From Bifidobacterium ramosum (GTDB taxonomy: Bacteria > Actinomycetota > Actinomycetes > Actinomycetales > Bifidobacteriaceae): a stretch of 64,000 nt of DNA. The stretch lies in NCBI RefSeq assembly GCF_009299505.1, contig NZ_WBSM01000001.1, positions 584,537-648,536 of the forward strand, read 5' to 3'. Below the pieces are notes generated by a model, which was not told the origin of the DNA, ran no database searches, and saw nothing but the letters and a program-made list of their open reading frames with translations. The position numbers were made by a program, and so were the translations under genes. Numbering within the stretch: the first letter of the stretch is position 1; each line of letters opens with the position of its first letter. This document shows positions 9,317 through 17,775 of the stretch, piece by piece.

Positions 9317-10614
9317 TCAAACGGGTGGGTGAGCGTGTCCGTGCGGCCGGTGTGGGGCCGGTTATGTGGTGTGTCGTGTTGTTGTCCGCCGGGCTGACGG
9401 TGCTGGAGATGTTCGAGTATCCAGCGCAGCTCGTCGCGACCACGGTGCTGACGGTCGTGCACGTCCTGTGTCTGCTGGTGTTGCCGTTCTATCCGTTGCC
9501 GTTGAGCGTGGCGGTCGCCGTCACGTATGTGGCGTGCGCGTTCCTGCCGGATATGAGCGGGGCGAGCCTGTTCTATGGGATGTGGGTCGCGTTGGCGGCG
9601 GTCGGCCGGTACGGACGGTCGCGATGGTGGTGGCTGTTGCCGCCGTTGATCGCCGCGGTGCGATGGATGGTCGCAGCGCGCGCCGGCGTCCCGTTCGGCG
9701 ATTACGCGACGCTGCTGCTGTCGTTCTTCGTCGTGTACATGTTCGGCCGTGCGATGTCGTGGAGAGCCACGGCCATACAGGCGGAACGGGACCGGTTGCG
9801 CTACGAGCGGGAACGTGACCGTCTGGAGGCCATGCGCCGCGACGCGCGGGCGGCGAGCCGGATTCACGACGCGGTGACGAGCGATCTCGCGTACATGGCC
9901 ATGCGCCTGGACTACGAACGCTCACGCGAAACAAACGACGAACAACATGCTGCGTTGTTCGACGACCTGTACCAACGCACGATTGACACGCTCGTCGAAG
10001 TGCGCACGGTCATCAACATGCTCGACCGAAACGATGACGGCACTGATACCGGAAAGCAACATGATTCCATCGGGAAAGGTGGCAACGGCGCCTCTCCACG
10101 AAGCACCATTGACGACGGTGACACTGAACGCACCGACGACGATACCGAAATCGGAAGCTCGGCCGCGATGCCTTCGTCTTACGCCATGTTCCCCGATCGC
10201 GTCCGTGACGTATTGGGACACGGCGACCGGTATCTCGCGCAGCTCGGCTTCACCGGAGACTCCACGATGATTGACAACCTGTCCAAACGCAAGCTGACGG
10301 ATGCAGACGACGTCACTCGCGAACGTGAGTCCGCAGTGATCGACCTGCTGCGCGAGCTGTACACCAACATCGCCGTGCACGGCGACCCATCCGGTGAATA
10401 CCGTGTGGTCGTGCGCCGCAGCCGCGACGGCCTGTCCGTCGATCAGGTCAACGACATCGCCGAGCACTCGCTCCTGCCCGACAAACCCCACTCCGGCAAA
10501 GGACTGCCCCTGCATCGAACGCGGTTCACAGCCCTCGGTGGTTCGATTAACACGTCCGCCGAAGACGGCACCTGGATATTGCACGCATCCCTGCCGACAT
10601 CATCGGATAAGTGA
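9295..10614 (+). CDS. Sensor histidine kinase, HisKA_3 (NarL partner) type
   Basis: A 439-residue kinase. Five or six membrane helices lie between about residues 22 and 155, followed by a coiled-coil-like Arg/Glu-rich stretch and the phospho-acceptor region SRIHDAVTSDLAYM with H191. A low-complexity Asp/Thr insert (about 240-285) precedes the ATPase part, where ELYTNIAVHG is the N-box and SGKGLPLHRTRFTALGG is the G-box, with Pro where a Gly is common. There is no large extracytoplasmic domain, so it probably senses within or near the membrane. It shares 22 nt with the response regulator gene. Confidence 0.88.
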   Translation: MADVAGLIKRVGERVRAAGVGPVMWCVVLLSAGLTVLEMFEYPAQLVATTVLTVVHVLCLLVLPFYPLPLSVAVAVTYVACAFLPDMSGASLFYGMWVALAAVGRYGRSRWWWLLPPLIAAVRWMVAARAGVPFGDYATLLLSFFVVYMFGRAMSWRATAIQAERDRLRYERERDRLEAMRRDARAASRIHDAVTSDLAYMAMRLDYERSRETNDEQHAALFDDLYQRTIDTLVEVRTVINMLDRNDDGTDTGKQHDSIGKGGNGASPRSTIDDGDTERTDDDTEIGSSAAMPSSYAMFPDRVRDVLGHGDRYLAQLGFTGDSTMIDNLSKRKLTDADDVTRERESAVIDLLRELYTNIAVHGDPSGEYRVVVRRSRDGLSVDQVNDIAEHSLLPDKPHSGKGLPLHRTRFTALGGSINTSAEDGTWILHASLPTSSDK

Positions 10615-10690
10615 AACGGTCAGAAAATAACGGTCATCCGTCATATGAAGGCCTCCAATGAGAGCGTCAATCCGGTTCCCTCCCCTGCCC

Positions 10691-10862
10691 GGGCGCAAGG
10701 ATTTCGGGAAAACATCCCTATGCTCCCGAATTTCTTGCACTGAGCGATCCGCAGTGCAAGAAATTCGGGAAATCAGCCCAGTCGTCCCGAATTCCTTGCA
10801 CTGACCGATGCTCACCGCAAGGATTTCGGGACGATCGGCATCTTTCCCCGAATTTCTTGCGT
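10691..10862. repeat. Array of three hairpins with TTTCGGGA/TCCCGAAA arms
   Basis: Three consecutive inverted repeats at 10695-10738, 10752-10803 and 10817-10860. Each has arms close to GCAAGGATTTCGGGA and TCCCGAATTTCTTGC around a 14-18 nt loop, linked by CACTGA-type spacers. Arms are conserved and loops are not, which points to selection on, or a shared origin of, the stem. A related array lies at 19166-19375. No open reading frame explains it. Confidence 0.75.
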
Positions 10863-10956
10863 CCGAAGGTGATGCGCGAGACAACTGCGGATTATTCATT
10901 TGACGTGACGTTGGCGTTAATCATATGGCCGTTCGTTTTTCCTTATCGAGGATTAC
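10863..10956. other. Non-coding stretch, nothing recognised
   Basis: An AT-richer stretch between the hairpin array and the duplicated 5' region of the DsbA-like gene. I see no gene, tRNA or clear regulatory structure in it. Confidence 0.3.
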
Positions 10957-11340
10957 GCGGTAGCGGCATTCAGATACGCATGACGGCACTCACGTCAACG
11001 GGTTGACGCAGGGTAGCTTTCAAAGCCAGTCCTGCGGGGATGTGGAAGTGAGACCGGGTCCCGCGATTCACGGGACCCGGTCTTCACGTACCCATACGGT
11101 TCAAGCTGCTCATTGACCAATCTGTCACAACACGGTGCATGCATTCGGCCGTCACCTGCGCCAAAAGCATCTGGCCATGATCCGTATCCGATGCGCGTGC
11201 CCTCGCTCGCGCCGGAAGATGATCGCCGACGTCGTATGTCGTCTTTGGATGACAAAGGCTCCTCCGACTGGCGCGATTTTTCGCGGTCGATCATCATGGA
11301 GGAATGAAACGCAGCAATACGCGAGGCAACTGCGGTGAAC
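10957..11340 (+). repeat. Duplicated 5' region of the DsbA-like gene, copy A (truncated)
   Basis: This block matches, with scattered substitutions and small indels, the DNA that precedes and begins the gene at 13140 (copy B: 11396-11656 continuing at 13034-13165 across the IS). Matches include CCTGCGGGGAT, CTGTCACAACACGGTGCATG and a shared stretch ending GGAGGAATGAAACGCAGC. It holds only the first six or so codons of the downstream gene and then diverges, so it is a promoter-plus-start relic of a tandem duplication. Confidence 0.75.
11051..11083 (+). terminator. Perfect GC-rich hairpin in copy A
   Basis: GACCGGGTCCCG and CGGGACCCGGTC flank a 7-nt loop, followed by TCTTC. It is a rho-independent terminator-like hairpin, though the T run is weak. 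The matching hairpin in copy B (about 11512-11545) has mismatches. Its place upstream of the gene start would also allow an attenuator role. Confidence 0.5.
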
Positions 11341-11395
11341 CATCCACTTACCGGGACACTAGTGTTGATCCTACGGCTGCTTGTCTTCCTGATCA

Positions 11396-11656
11396 TGGGT
11401 TATGCGGCGACATCCAGACGTGCATGTCGTCGGTAGTTGGCATGACGTATTCACGTCAGAGGGCTAATATAAGATGACTGTTAGAGCCAGCCCTGCGGGG
11501 ATATGGAAGTTGAGACCGGTGCTCCCGTGATTCACGGGACCCAGTCTTCGCGATCTATACGGTTCCTGTTCATTGATAAATCTGTCACAACACGGTGCAT
11601 GTATTCGGTCACCACTTGCACCAAGGCATCTAGTGGTGATCCGAATCCAATGTGCG
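11396..11656 (+). repeat. Duplicated 5' region, copy B, left part before IS
   Basis: Left half of the region upstream of the DsbA-like gene, interrupted at 11657 by the IS and resuming after 13025. Both copies keep, in frame, a conserved C-terminal peptide ending DWRDFSRSIIMEE whose stop codon overlaps the ATG of the next gene (ATGA). This suggests that the gene was once coupled to an upstream partner that has since been lost. Confidence 0.65.
11649..11656. repeat. Left target-site duplication of IS1249-like element
   Basis: AATGTGCG, identical to 13026-13033 on the other side of the element. An 8-bp duplication agrees with the IS256 family. Confidence 0.9.
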
Positions 11657-13025
11657 GGGTTAAGTAAAGGAACGTGGGTCTTATCCGCGCGTGTCATCGC
11701 GTGGCGTGGATTATTTTGAGCGTCCTGCCCATCCTTTTCTGATGCCGAATCCGTTCTCGTAGGCGTCGATGCCGGCGGCCGGCAGTTGCACCGCGGCCAG
11801 GGTGCCGGGCGTCGGTCCGTCGTCCTCGACCGGTTCCTTTCCGACCGTCTTCCAGTGCGCGGGGGTGACGAACGATTCCGGGTCGGGACGCTCCGCGAGC
11901 ATGTATATCGTCCATTCGCAGCAGCGTTTCAGTGTTTTTCGGATAGACCGCGATGATGGCCGAGCGTGCGTTTGACGACGGCGTTGACGCCGCCCTCCAA
12001 CTGGTTCGTGGTCGACGGCAGCGAATCGCCGTCCCTGACGATGTCGGGGTCGCGGAACGCGAACAGCATCCCATCCCGGTTGAGTTTGACCAGCCGGAAG
12101 TAGGCGCGGCGCAGGCGTTCGTGCGTCCACCACCACTTGCGGCCCCTCGCGTGCTCGGGGTCCTGCCTGGCGTCGGTCTTCTCCTTGAGGTGGTCGCCGT
12201 GCTCCGTATGCCATTCATTGAGTTCGGCGAGCCAGATGGCCGCCCCGTCCGAGGTCTTCACCTTGACGAGCTTGCGGGCGAGCTTGAGCAGCGTCTTTCC
12301 CGCTTCGCTCTTGGGTTTGTTCGTCAGGTCGGCTCGCGTGTTGCGCAGCACGTGCACGAGGCAGCGCTGCACGGCGACGCCCTTCCACCGGGTCTCGGCG
12401 GCCGCCAGACACCCCTGTCCGCCGTCGCACACCAGCAGTCCCGGACGCTTCACCCGTTTGAACAGCTGCGGGTATGCCGGCTTCGTCTCCGCGGAGCACC
12501 ACTGCCACTTCACGGGCCGCCCGTCATCACCGGTCAGGACCAGCAGGCACCAGCCGTACGGCACGTACGTGCCGTCGGCCATCACGTACCGGTGGGAACG
12601 GGAGACGCCCGGCATCCCCGGCTCCACGTTCCAGCACCACGCGGTCCTGGCCGCGAACGTCTGCCGCGTGATCCCAAACATCGCCGCGGCCTCGCTCATG
12701 GACCGCTTGCCCGTGACCCACGCGATGAACGCGCGGAACTCCGCCATGCGCGTCCGATCCTCCCGCCTCATGGTCGAGCTCAGGCGGCATGCATCGCACT
12801 TCCATCGTTGGGTACCGGCCTTCGTGAGCCCCTTCTTGCGCATCGGCATACCGCACAACGGGCACTTCCTCGCCTTTGAAGACTTGTTCCTGCTCATGGA
12901 ACAAGCCAACACGAAAAGTCAAGCACCCTGCCGGATTAACGCCCGGACCGTTAATCACACCCCGACACGCAAGACAGGAGAACACCTCACCCCGGATTTA
13001 AGACCCACGTTTCTTTACTTAACCC
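11657..13025 (-). mobile_element. IS1249-like insertion sequence (IS256 family), 1369 bp
   Basis: The ends are near-perfect terminal inverted repeats. Both begin GGGTTAAGTAAAG, and 26 of the first 27 positions agree; the difference is G at 11670 against A in the other end. Exact 8-bp duplications AATGTGCG flank the element. One transposase gene fills it on the minus strand. Length and duplication size fit IS256-family elements of the IS1249 kind. It interrupts the upstream region of the DsbA-like gene. The near-identical ends and exact duplication indicate a fairly recent insertion. Confidence 0.92.
11711..12897 (-). pseudogene. IS1249-like transposase, frameshifted
   Basis: The first frame (ATG 12897 to TGA 11929) encodes an N-terminal zinc ribbon (CPLCGMPM...KCDAC), a helix-turn-helix region and the catalytic core, with candidate acidic residues in MADGTYVP, CDGGQG and NQLEGGVN. 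At an A5 run (T5 at 11935-11939 on the plus strand) the reading shifts: the -1 frame continues about 75 codons to 11711 and supplies the expected C-terminus. Restored, it is about 395 residues, a normal length. It is either a 1-nt deletion that killed the gene or slippage at the A run. Decay seems likelier, since this family does not usually use frameshifting. Confidence 0.85.
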
Positions 13026-13033
13026 AATGTGCG
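13026..13033. repeat. Right target-site duplication of IS1249-like element
   Basis: AATGTGCG, the exact partner of 11649-11656. Confidence 0.9.
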
Positions 13034-13139
13034 CGCCTTCACTTACGCCGGAGGGTGATCGCAGACGTCTCATGTCGTCTTTGGATGACAAATGCTCCTT
13101 CGATTGGCGCGATTTTTCGCGGTCGATCATTATGGAGGA

Positions 13140-14027
13140 ATGAAACGCAGCAATACGCAACAGCAAGATTCTCGAAACGATACGGCGGTTTCGGCGGTGG
13201 AACGCCGTCAGCAAACCATCATCGGAATACTGACCGTCGCGATCATCGCCGTCCTGCTGGTCGTGGGCGGCGTTGCCTTGTATCGCAGCATGGCGGCCAA
13301 TCGCTCCGCGACGATGGACGCCCCGCAATCGGAACAGGCCGCGCGTGACGCCCTGCGTAAGATCAAAGTCAAGCCGTCGTTCGCGGATGATCAGGGCGGC
13401 ATTCTGCTCTCCAAGAACGGGTACGGCAACAAGGTCGATGGCGTGCCGACCGTCGGCATGTATCTGGAACCGTTGTGTCCGGGGTGTGCGCTGGTGAGCC
13501 GCACGCTTGATCCGACGATCATGAGCATGCTGGATGCGGGGCAGATCAATCTCGACCTGCATTTCATGACGTTCCAAGACTACAAAAGCAGCGACGAGTA
13601 TTCGACCCGCGCGTTCAACGCGGCCGTCACGATCGTACAACGGGACCCGAATCCGGACCATCTGCTCGGGTATCTGATGAACATTTACCGCGAGGACTTC
13701 CAGCCCGGCGAACTCGGCGAATACCGCAGCGTGACCGACGACCAGCTCAAACAGCAGGCGCTTAACGCCGGCGTGGACAGCGCGACGGCGGATGCGGCGT
13801 TCGACGGTCAATACCGGTACCGGACATGGCTGAAGGCGGCGGACGACTACACGATCCTCCGGCCGGAACTCTACGCGCCGGGCAAGAACGGCTTCTCCAC
13901 GCCCACCGTCACCATCAACGATCGTCGCTGGCAAATGGACGGCAACGATCTGAAAGGCAGTTTCCTCACCGCCATCGGCCTGGACGAGAACCAGGTCGGC
14001 GATCCTGCCGTCACACCGAAAAACTGA
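13140..14027 (+). CDS. Membrane-anchored thioredoxin-fold (DsbA-like) protein
   Basis: 295 residues: a cytoplasmic Gln/Arg-rich N-terminus, one membrane helix at about 24-44, then an extracytoplasmic thioredoxin_4/DsbA-like domain. The active site CPGC (in YLEPLCPGCALVS) has the CxxC redox pair, and the conserved cis-Pro region is STPTVTIND. It probably introduces or isomerises disulfides in exported proteins. The start at 13140 overlaps a conserved stop (ATGA), with GGAGG only 2 nt away. A longer start at 13092 is possible. No DsbB or VKOR partner is adjacent. The upstream region is split by an IS, and the stop codon lies inside the target duplication of the next element. Confidence 0.85.
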   Translation: MKRSNTQQQDSRNDTAVSAVERRQQTIIGILTVAIIAVLLVVGGVALYRSMAANRSATMDAPQSEQAARDALRKIKVKPSFADDQGGILLSKNGYGNKVDGVPTVGMYLEPLCPGCALVSRTLDPTIMSMLDAGQINLDLHFMTFQDYKSSDEYSTRAFNAAVTIVQRDPNPDHLLGYLMNIYREDFQPGELGEYRSVTDDQLKQQALNAGVDSATADAAFDGQYRYRTWLKAADDYTILRPELYAPGKNGFSTPTVTINDRRWQMDGNDLKGSFLTAIGLDENQVGDPAVTPKN

Positions 14028-14028
14028 T
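14021..14028. repeat. Left target-site duplication of passenger element
   Basis: AAACTGAT, repeated exactly at 14722-14729. It contains the TGA stop of the DsbA-like gene, so the insertion left that protein unchanged. Confidence 0.9.
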
Positions 14029-14721
14029 GGCTTTGTTAAACCAGCTTTGACATAGGGAAAAACAAGCCAAAACCACAACAGTTCACAACCCCAAGAGAAC
14101 ACCGACTCCACGTCACCATCAATGACGGGATACGCGACGATGAGCAACATGCCGGTCCGCGACACGGGAGACCACGCCGACCATCAGCATGACGGTCGAG
14201 GCCATCAGCATGACGGCCGCGGCCATCGCGAACAATCCCGCGACGGCGAACAGCACCTCCGATAACGGCCCCGGCCCCACACCGCACGGGTGCATCCATC
14301 CGTCGCAGCCATTCGGATATTCGGCGGAGATCGACGGGTAATCGGCGGTCACATCACTGAGCATCAGCAGCAGCATGGCCGACCATCCCAACACCGGAGC
14401 CGAACCCAGCGCGCCGGCTCCGATCCATCCGCAGCGCAGCAGCCAGCGGAGCAGCACGGTCAACGCCACGGAGACGAGCGCACAGCCGACGAACCACGGC
14501 AACAGGTCCAGAACGACATCCATATGGTCATTGTCCCTCCACACCACATCCGATGCCATCATGACGCGGCAACGTGCACGGTCCCATCACCCGGCCATGG
14601 ACGGCGGAACCGCCCCGTCGCCGGCCGCGTCCGCCGCGCACATCCCAGACATCGTGACGATCGGACCCGGAATGGTGACATCGGCCATTTTTCCCTATGT
14701 CAAAACTGGTTTAACAGAGCC
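14029..14721. mobile_element. Transposase-less mobile element carrying a membrane-protein gene
   Basis: A 693-bp element with 35-nt terminal inverted repeats: left end GGCTTTGTTAAACC..., right end reading inward GGCTCTGTTAAACC.... 32 of 35 positions match, including TTGACATAGGGAAAAA. It is flanked by exact 8-bp duplications AAACTGAT. Eight-base duplications occur in the ISL3, IS1595 and IS256 families. There is no transposase and no room for one; the only plausible gene is a small membrane protein on the minus strand. The structure is that of a mobile insertion cassette mobilised in trans by a related IS. Confidence 0.85.
14119..14523 (-). CDS. Small multi-pass membrane protein, passenger of mobile element
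   Basis: 134 residues from ATG 14523, with GGAGGG 11 nt upstream; ATG 14562 would add 13 residues but has no visible ribosome site. Hydrophobic segments lie at about 5-27, 36-56 and one or two at 82-118, with a loop between the second and third holding a Cys pair (NGCDGWMHPCGVG). The C-terminus is basic and His-rich. I do not recognise the family. Being the only sizeable frame within intact element ends, it is probably the cargo, though a non-coding cargo cannot be excluded. Confidence 0.55.
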   Translation of the reverse strand: MDVVLDLLPWFVGCALVSVALTVLLRWLLRCGWIGAGALGSAPVLGWSAMLLLMLSDVTADYPSISAEYPNGCDGWMHPCGVGPGPLSEVLFAVAGLFAMAAAVMLMASTVMLMVGVVSRVADRHVAHRRVSRH

Positions 14722-14729
14722 AAACTGAT
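14722..14729. repeat. Right target-site duplication of passenger element
   Basis: AAACTGAT, the exact partner of 14021-14028. Confidence 0.9.
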
Positions 14730-14776
14730 TGCGCACACGGTAACGTTTGAGTCGCGACATTTGGAATCGATTCATA

Positions 14777-16079
14777 CTACCGTGTGAGGTTTCTCCTGAT
14801 TGCGCGTAACGCGTCGGCGCATTGCATGACCAACGGCGGCACCAGTGGCAGGAAGTATCGGCTGTTGATGCCGACGACGCCGGCTTGTCCGGTCAGCGTG
14901 AACTGCGTCCATATCGCCGCGTACACCAGCGTCACGCATCCCATGATCGCCGTCCACGACATCAGCCAGAACAGCAGTCGCTGCCGATCGTGTCTCCAGA
15001 CGATGACGGTCATCATCAAAGCCGCAACGGTAAGCGTCCAGAACAGGAACAATAGTGGCGGCTCCCACCATGACCATCCCTGCAAACGGACGATACTGGA
15101 GAACATCCGCGGCAGGAACCCGTGCGGAGCGGCCAGCAGTTCCCGTTGTCGTCGCAGCACCTCGTCGTACGGGACGCGTGACGGGTTCGTGGCGAACCCG
15201 GTTCCGAACTTCAACCATGCTAGCAACAACATAACCGACAACACGCATCCGGTGACGAGGATGAGCCGTGAACGCATGGGCATGCGATGATGGGCGATCA
15301 TCGGCAGCAACGCCATGAGCAGGCACAGCGCATACGCGAACTTCGACAACGCCAACACTCCGGTCACACCGATCAGCAGCACGCAATCACCGGTGCCGAG
15401 CCGATCGGTTTGCAGGCATCGGACCAGCATGCAGGCCAATAGCAGGGACAACGCGACCACCGTCGAGTCAGGAGAAAACATGAACGAGTCAGGCAACGCC
15501 AGACACACGGACAGCAGCTCGGCCAACAGTCGAAACCAGCGCGACGAAGGACTCCCCGGCCAGCACACGCAGGCCGATCCACACCGCCGTGAGATAGACG
15601 GCCAACTGGAACGCTTCGGCGAGATAGAACCGCCATGCCACGTCCAATCGCAGCAGCCGGCCGACCGCGAAGGCGGCCAATTGCGGCAGGTACGCGATCG
15701 GCGGATACACGGCGGTATTGTCGAACGGCACCTCGCTGCGCCGCCCGTCATGAACGGTGATGGATGCGGCGTCCACCAAGCCGGACACGTAATGACGGTC
15801 GTTGGCCAGCGAGAACGCGACCACGTCGTCATCGACCCAGCCGCCCGTGTTGTGCGCCGCGTCGGGATGATAGTCGGACGTCGCCCGTACCGGCCGGGCG
15901 ATCACGTCGCCGTTGAGCATCGCATCCACCCGGTACACGTGCGCCCACACGTCCGGCGTCGACCCCGGAGGCACCATCGCGATGCCCAGCATCCCGCACA
16001 ACAACACCAACACCAGCACGACGACCGACGTTCGACCTTGACGCGACCGGCCATCGTGGCCATTCGGATACGGACTCAT
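14777..16079 (-). pseudogene. DUF2142-like polytopic membrane protein, frameshifted
   Basis: The N-terminal part (ATG 16079 to about 15530) has one helix at about 15-35, a large extracytoplasmic domain and a second helix, as in DUF2142/glycosyltransferase-39-like proteins. Near 15520-15535 the frame changes. The rest (about 250 residues with roughly seven helices, including FSPDSTVVALSLLLACM) continues in another frame to 14777. Removing one base gives a single 433-residue protein, a normal size. A sequencing error is possible, but the neighbourhood is full of decay. Intact homologues are surface-polysaccharide-related membrane proteins. Confidence 0.75.
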
Positions 16080-16275
16080 GACAAACCACCACAGGATTCC
16101 GCGACCGGCACCATGCCGGACAGACAGCATCCATGATGACCACACGCCGACGATTCACGCCAATCAACGCGGAATCCGTCAACCAAAGACGACAGCGGAC
16201 AACGAGAACGCGGTAATCCGGCCGGCCGAGTGTAAGGTGATCCACATCGCAATAAGGGAGTAAGGAGGCGACTAT

Positions 16276-16797
16276 ATGCAGTTGATCGAGACCTGGCTGG
16301 CGGACCCGGAGCGCACGTTCGACCTGTTCGCGAAGTTTCCGGCGGAGGAGACGGGATTCGAGAACCTTGCGGTCGGCATGAGCCGCGAGCGGTTCGCCGC
16401 CTATGTGCAGGGTCTGCGCGACGAGGCGTTGGGTATCGGCTTGCCGGACGGTTGGGTGCCGGCCACCAAATACATCCTCGTCAACGACGAGGGCAAATAC
16501 GTGGGCATCTTCAACCTGCGCCACCGGCTCACCGACTTTCTACGTGAAGGCCCGGGACACATCGGCTACGGCATCGCCCGCGAATACCGCGGCCATGGCT
16601 ATGCGACCGCCGGGCTAAAACTCACGCTTGCCAAGGCGCGCGAACTCGGCATCAGGGAGGCATACCTGTGCGTGCACAAGGACAATCCCGCGAGCCTCGC
16701 GGTGCAGCGACACTGCGGCGCGCGCATCGACCATGAGGACGAACGGGAATACTACACGCGCATCGACACAGGCATAGGATCGATGCGTGATGAGTGA
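16276..16797 (+). CDS. GNAT family N-acetyltransferase
   Basis: A 173-residue acetyltransferase with the acetyl-CoA-binding motif in GIAREYRGHGYATAGLKL (R/Q-x-x-G-x-G/A at about 106-111) and a C-terminal NPASLAVQRHCGARI, the usual GNAT beta-bulge and last-strand pattern. ATG 16276 follows GGAGG at good spacing. It heads a short run of plus-strand genes (GNAT, ASCH, GNAT) that overlap or nearly touch, so it is probably co-transcribed with them. Substrate is unknown. Confidence 0.88.
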   Translation: MQLIETWLADPERTFDLFAKFPAEETGFENLAVGMSRERFAAYVQGLRDEALGIGLPDGWVPATKYILVNDEGKYVGIFNLRHRLTDFLREGPGHIGYGIAREYRGHGYATAGLKLTLAKARELGIREAYLCVHKDNPASLAVQRHCGARIDHEDEREYYTRIDTGIGSMRDE

Positions 16798-17272
16798 CGA
16801 CGTAACAAAGCCGAGTTTGCCTTTGCCGTCGGGATACGTGGATCTGCCGAAGGTCGAATTCATGGAACCCGGACCGGAACGCGACCGGCTGATAGAAATG
16901 ATCCTCGAGGGCACGAAGACCGCAACCGCCGCACTGCTGATCGACTATACGGAATGTGACGAACCGCTGCCTCACATTGGGAATCGTTCCATACTGGTTG
17001 ATTCCGACGAGCACGGTGTGGCGGTGTTGATTACTACCGACGTCTCCGTCGTCCGACTGGCTGACATCACCGACAGCCACGCGTTGGCCGAAGGCGAAGG
17101 CGACACGAGCGCGGTACAATGGCGGCACACGCATGAGGCATACTGGAATTCGGCCGAATACCGTTCCTGCTTCGCCGACCCGACGTTCCCGATCAACGAC
17201 GATACGCTCGTCGTGCTCGAACGGTTCAAAGTCACGGAACGGCTCCGGAAGAACGCCGGGAAGGAAGCATGA
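16790..17272 (+). CDS. ASCH domain protein
   Basis: 160 residues with the ASCH fold signature: GPERDRLIEMILEGTKTATAAL at about 26-48, a beta-rich core, and the C-terminal WRHTHEAYW...SCFADPTFPINDDTLVVLERFKV. ASCH domains are related to PUA and are thought to bind RNA; some members hydrolyse N4-acetylcytidine. ATG 16790 is preferred over GTG 16787. It overlaps the upstream GNAT gene by 8 nt and ends just before the next GNAT gene. Function beyond the family is not deducible. Confidence 0.85.
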   Translation: MSDDVTKPSLPLPSGYVDLPKVEFMEPGPERDRLIEMILEGTKTATAALLIDYTECDEPLPHIGNRSILVDSDEHGVAVLITTDVSVVRLADITDSHALAEGEGDTSAVQWRHTHEAYWNSAEYRSCFADPTFPINDDTLVVLERFKVTERLRKNAGKEA

Positions 17273-17273
17273 C

Positions 17274-17762
17274 ATGACGATTCGCATCGCCCCGATCGAA
17301 CCCCGATGGTTCGAGGAGAAGGCTCGAGTGCAGTCGCGCACGTGGCGGGAGCTCAATCAGGGGCATATCCCGCAGGAGATCGTGGACGCCATCACCCCGC
17401 AGTTCGCATTGAAGATCACTGAGGCCCACGCCAAGGACCCTAATCAGGTCGTGCTGGTGGCGATTGACGACGATCATGTGATCGGATTCGCGGAACTGCT
17501 GCGTACGCCGCGCCCGCCGGTCAACCGTCCCGAGGCGGCGGAACTGGCCTCGCTATACGTGTTGGCCGACCGACACCGGCAAGGAGCCGGACGCATGCTC
17601 GTCGAGGCCGGCAAACAGGCCATCGGCAACGACCGGCTCGCGTTGTGGGTCGCCGGATTCAACGACAACGCGCAAGACTTCTACCGGCATATCGGCTTCC
17701 ACGAGACCGGCCGCACCCAGACCGAGGACATGGGGCCGGAACTCGAAATGATCAACTACTGA
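17274..17762 (+). CDS. GNAT family N-acetyltransferase
   Basis: 162 residues with a standard GNAT core: VLVAIDDDHVIGFAELL (beta 2-4), then LASLYVLADRHRQGAGRMLVE with the acetyl-CoA loop RxxGAG, and NDNAQDFYRHIGFHETGR near the end. The start ATG 17274 follows GGAAGG and lies 1 nt after the ASCH stop, so translation is likely coupled. It resembles small acetyltransferases acting on amino-group substrates, but the substrate is unknown. Confidence 0.9.
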   Translation: MTIRIAPIEPRWFEEKARVQSRTWRELNQGHIPQEIVDAITPQFALKITEAHAKDPNQVVLVAIDDDHVIGFAELLRTPRPPVNRPEAAELASLYVLADRHRQGAGRMLVEAGKQAIGNDRLALWVAGFNDNAQDFYRHIGFHETGRTQTEDMGPELEMINY

Positions 17763-17775
17763 GCATCACTGGAAC

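Noticed and set aside
10691..10862. CRISPR-like repeat array
   Set aside because: The repeated units are inverted repeats with conserved arms and short variable loops, not direct repeats with 30-nt spacers, and no cas genes are near.
12987..14165. Long minus-strand frame over the DsbA-like gene
   Set aside because: It is the shadow of a clear plus-strand gene with CPGC and a membrane helix; its own translation is low-complexity and matches nothing.
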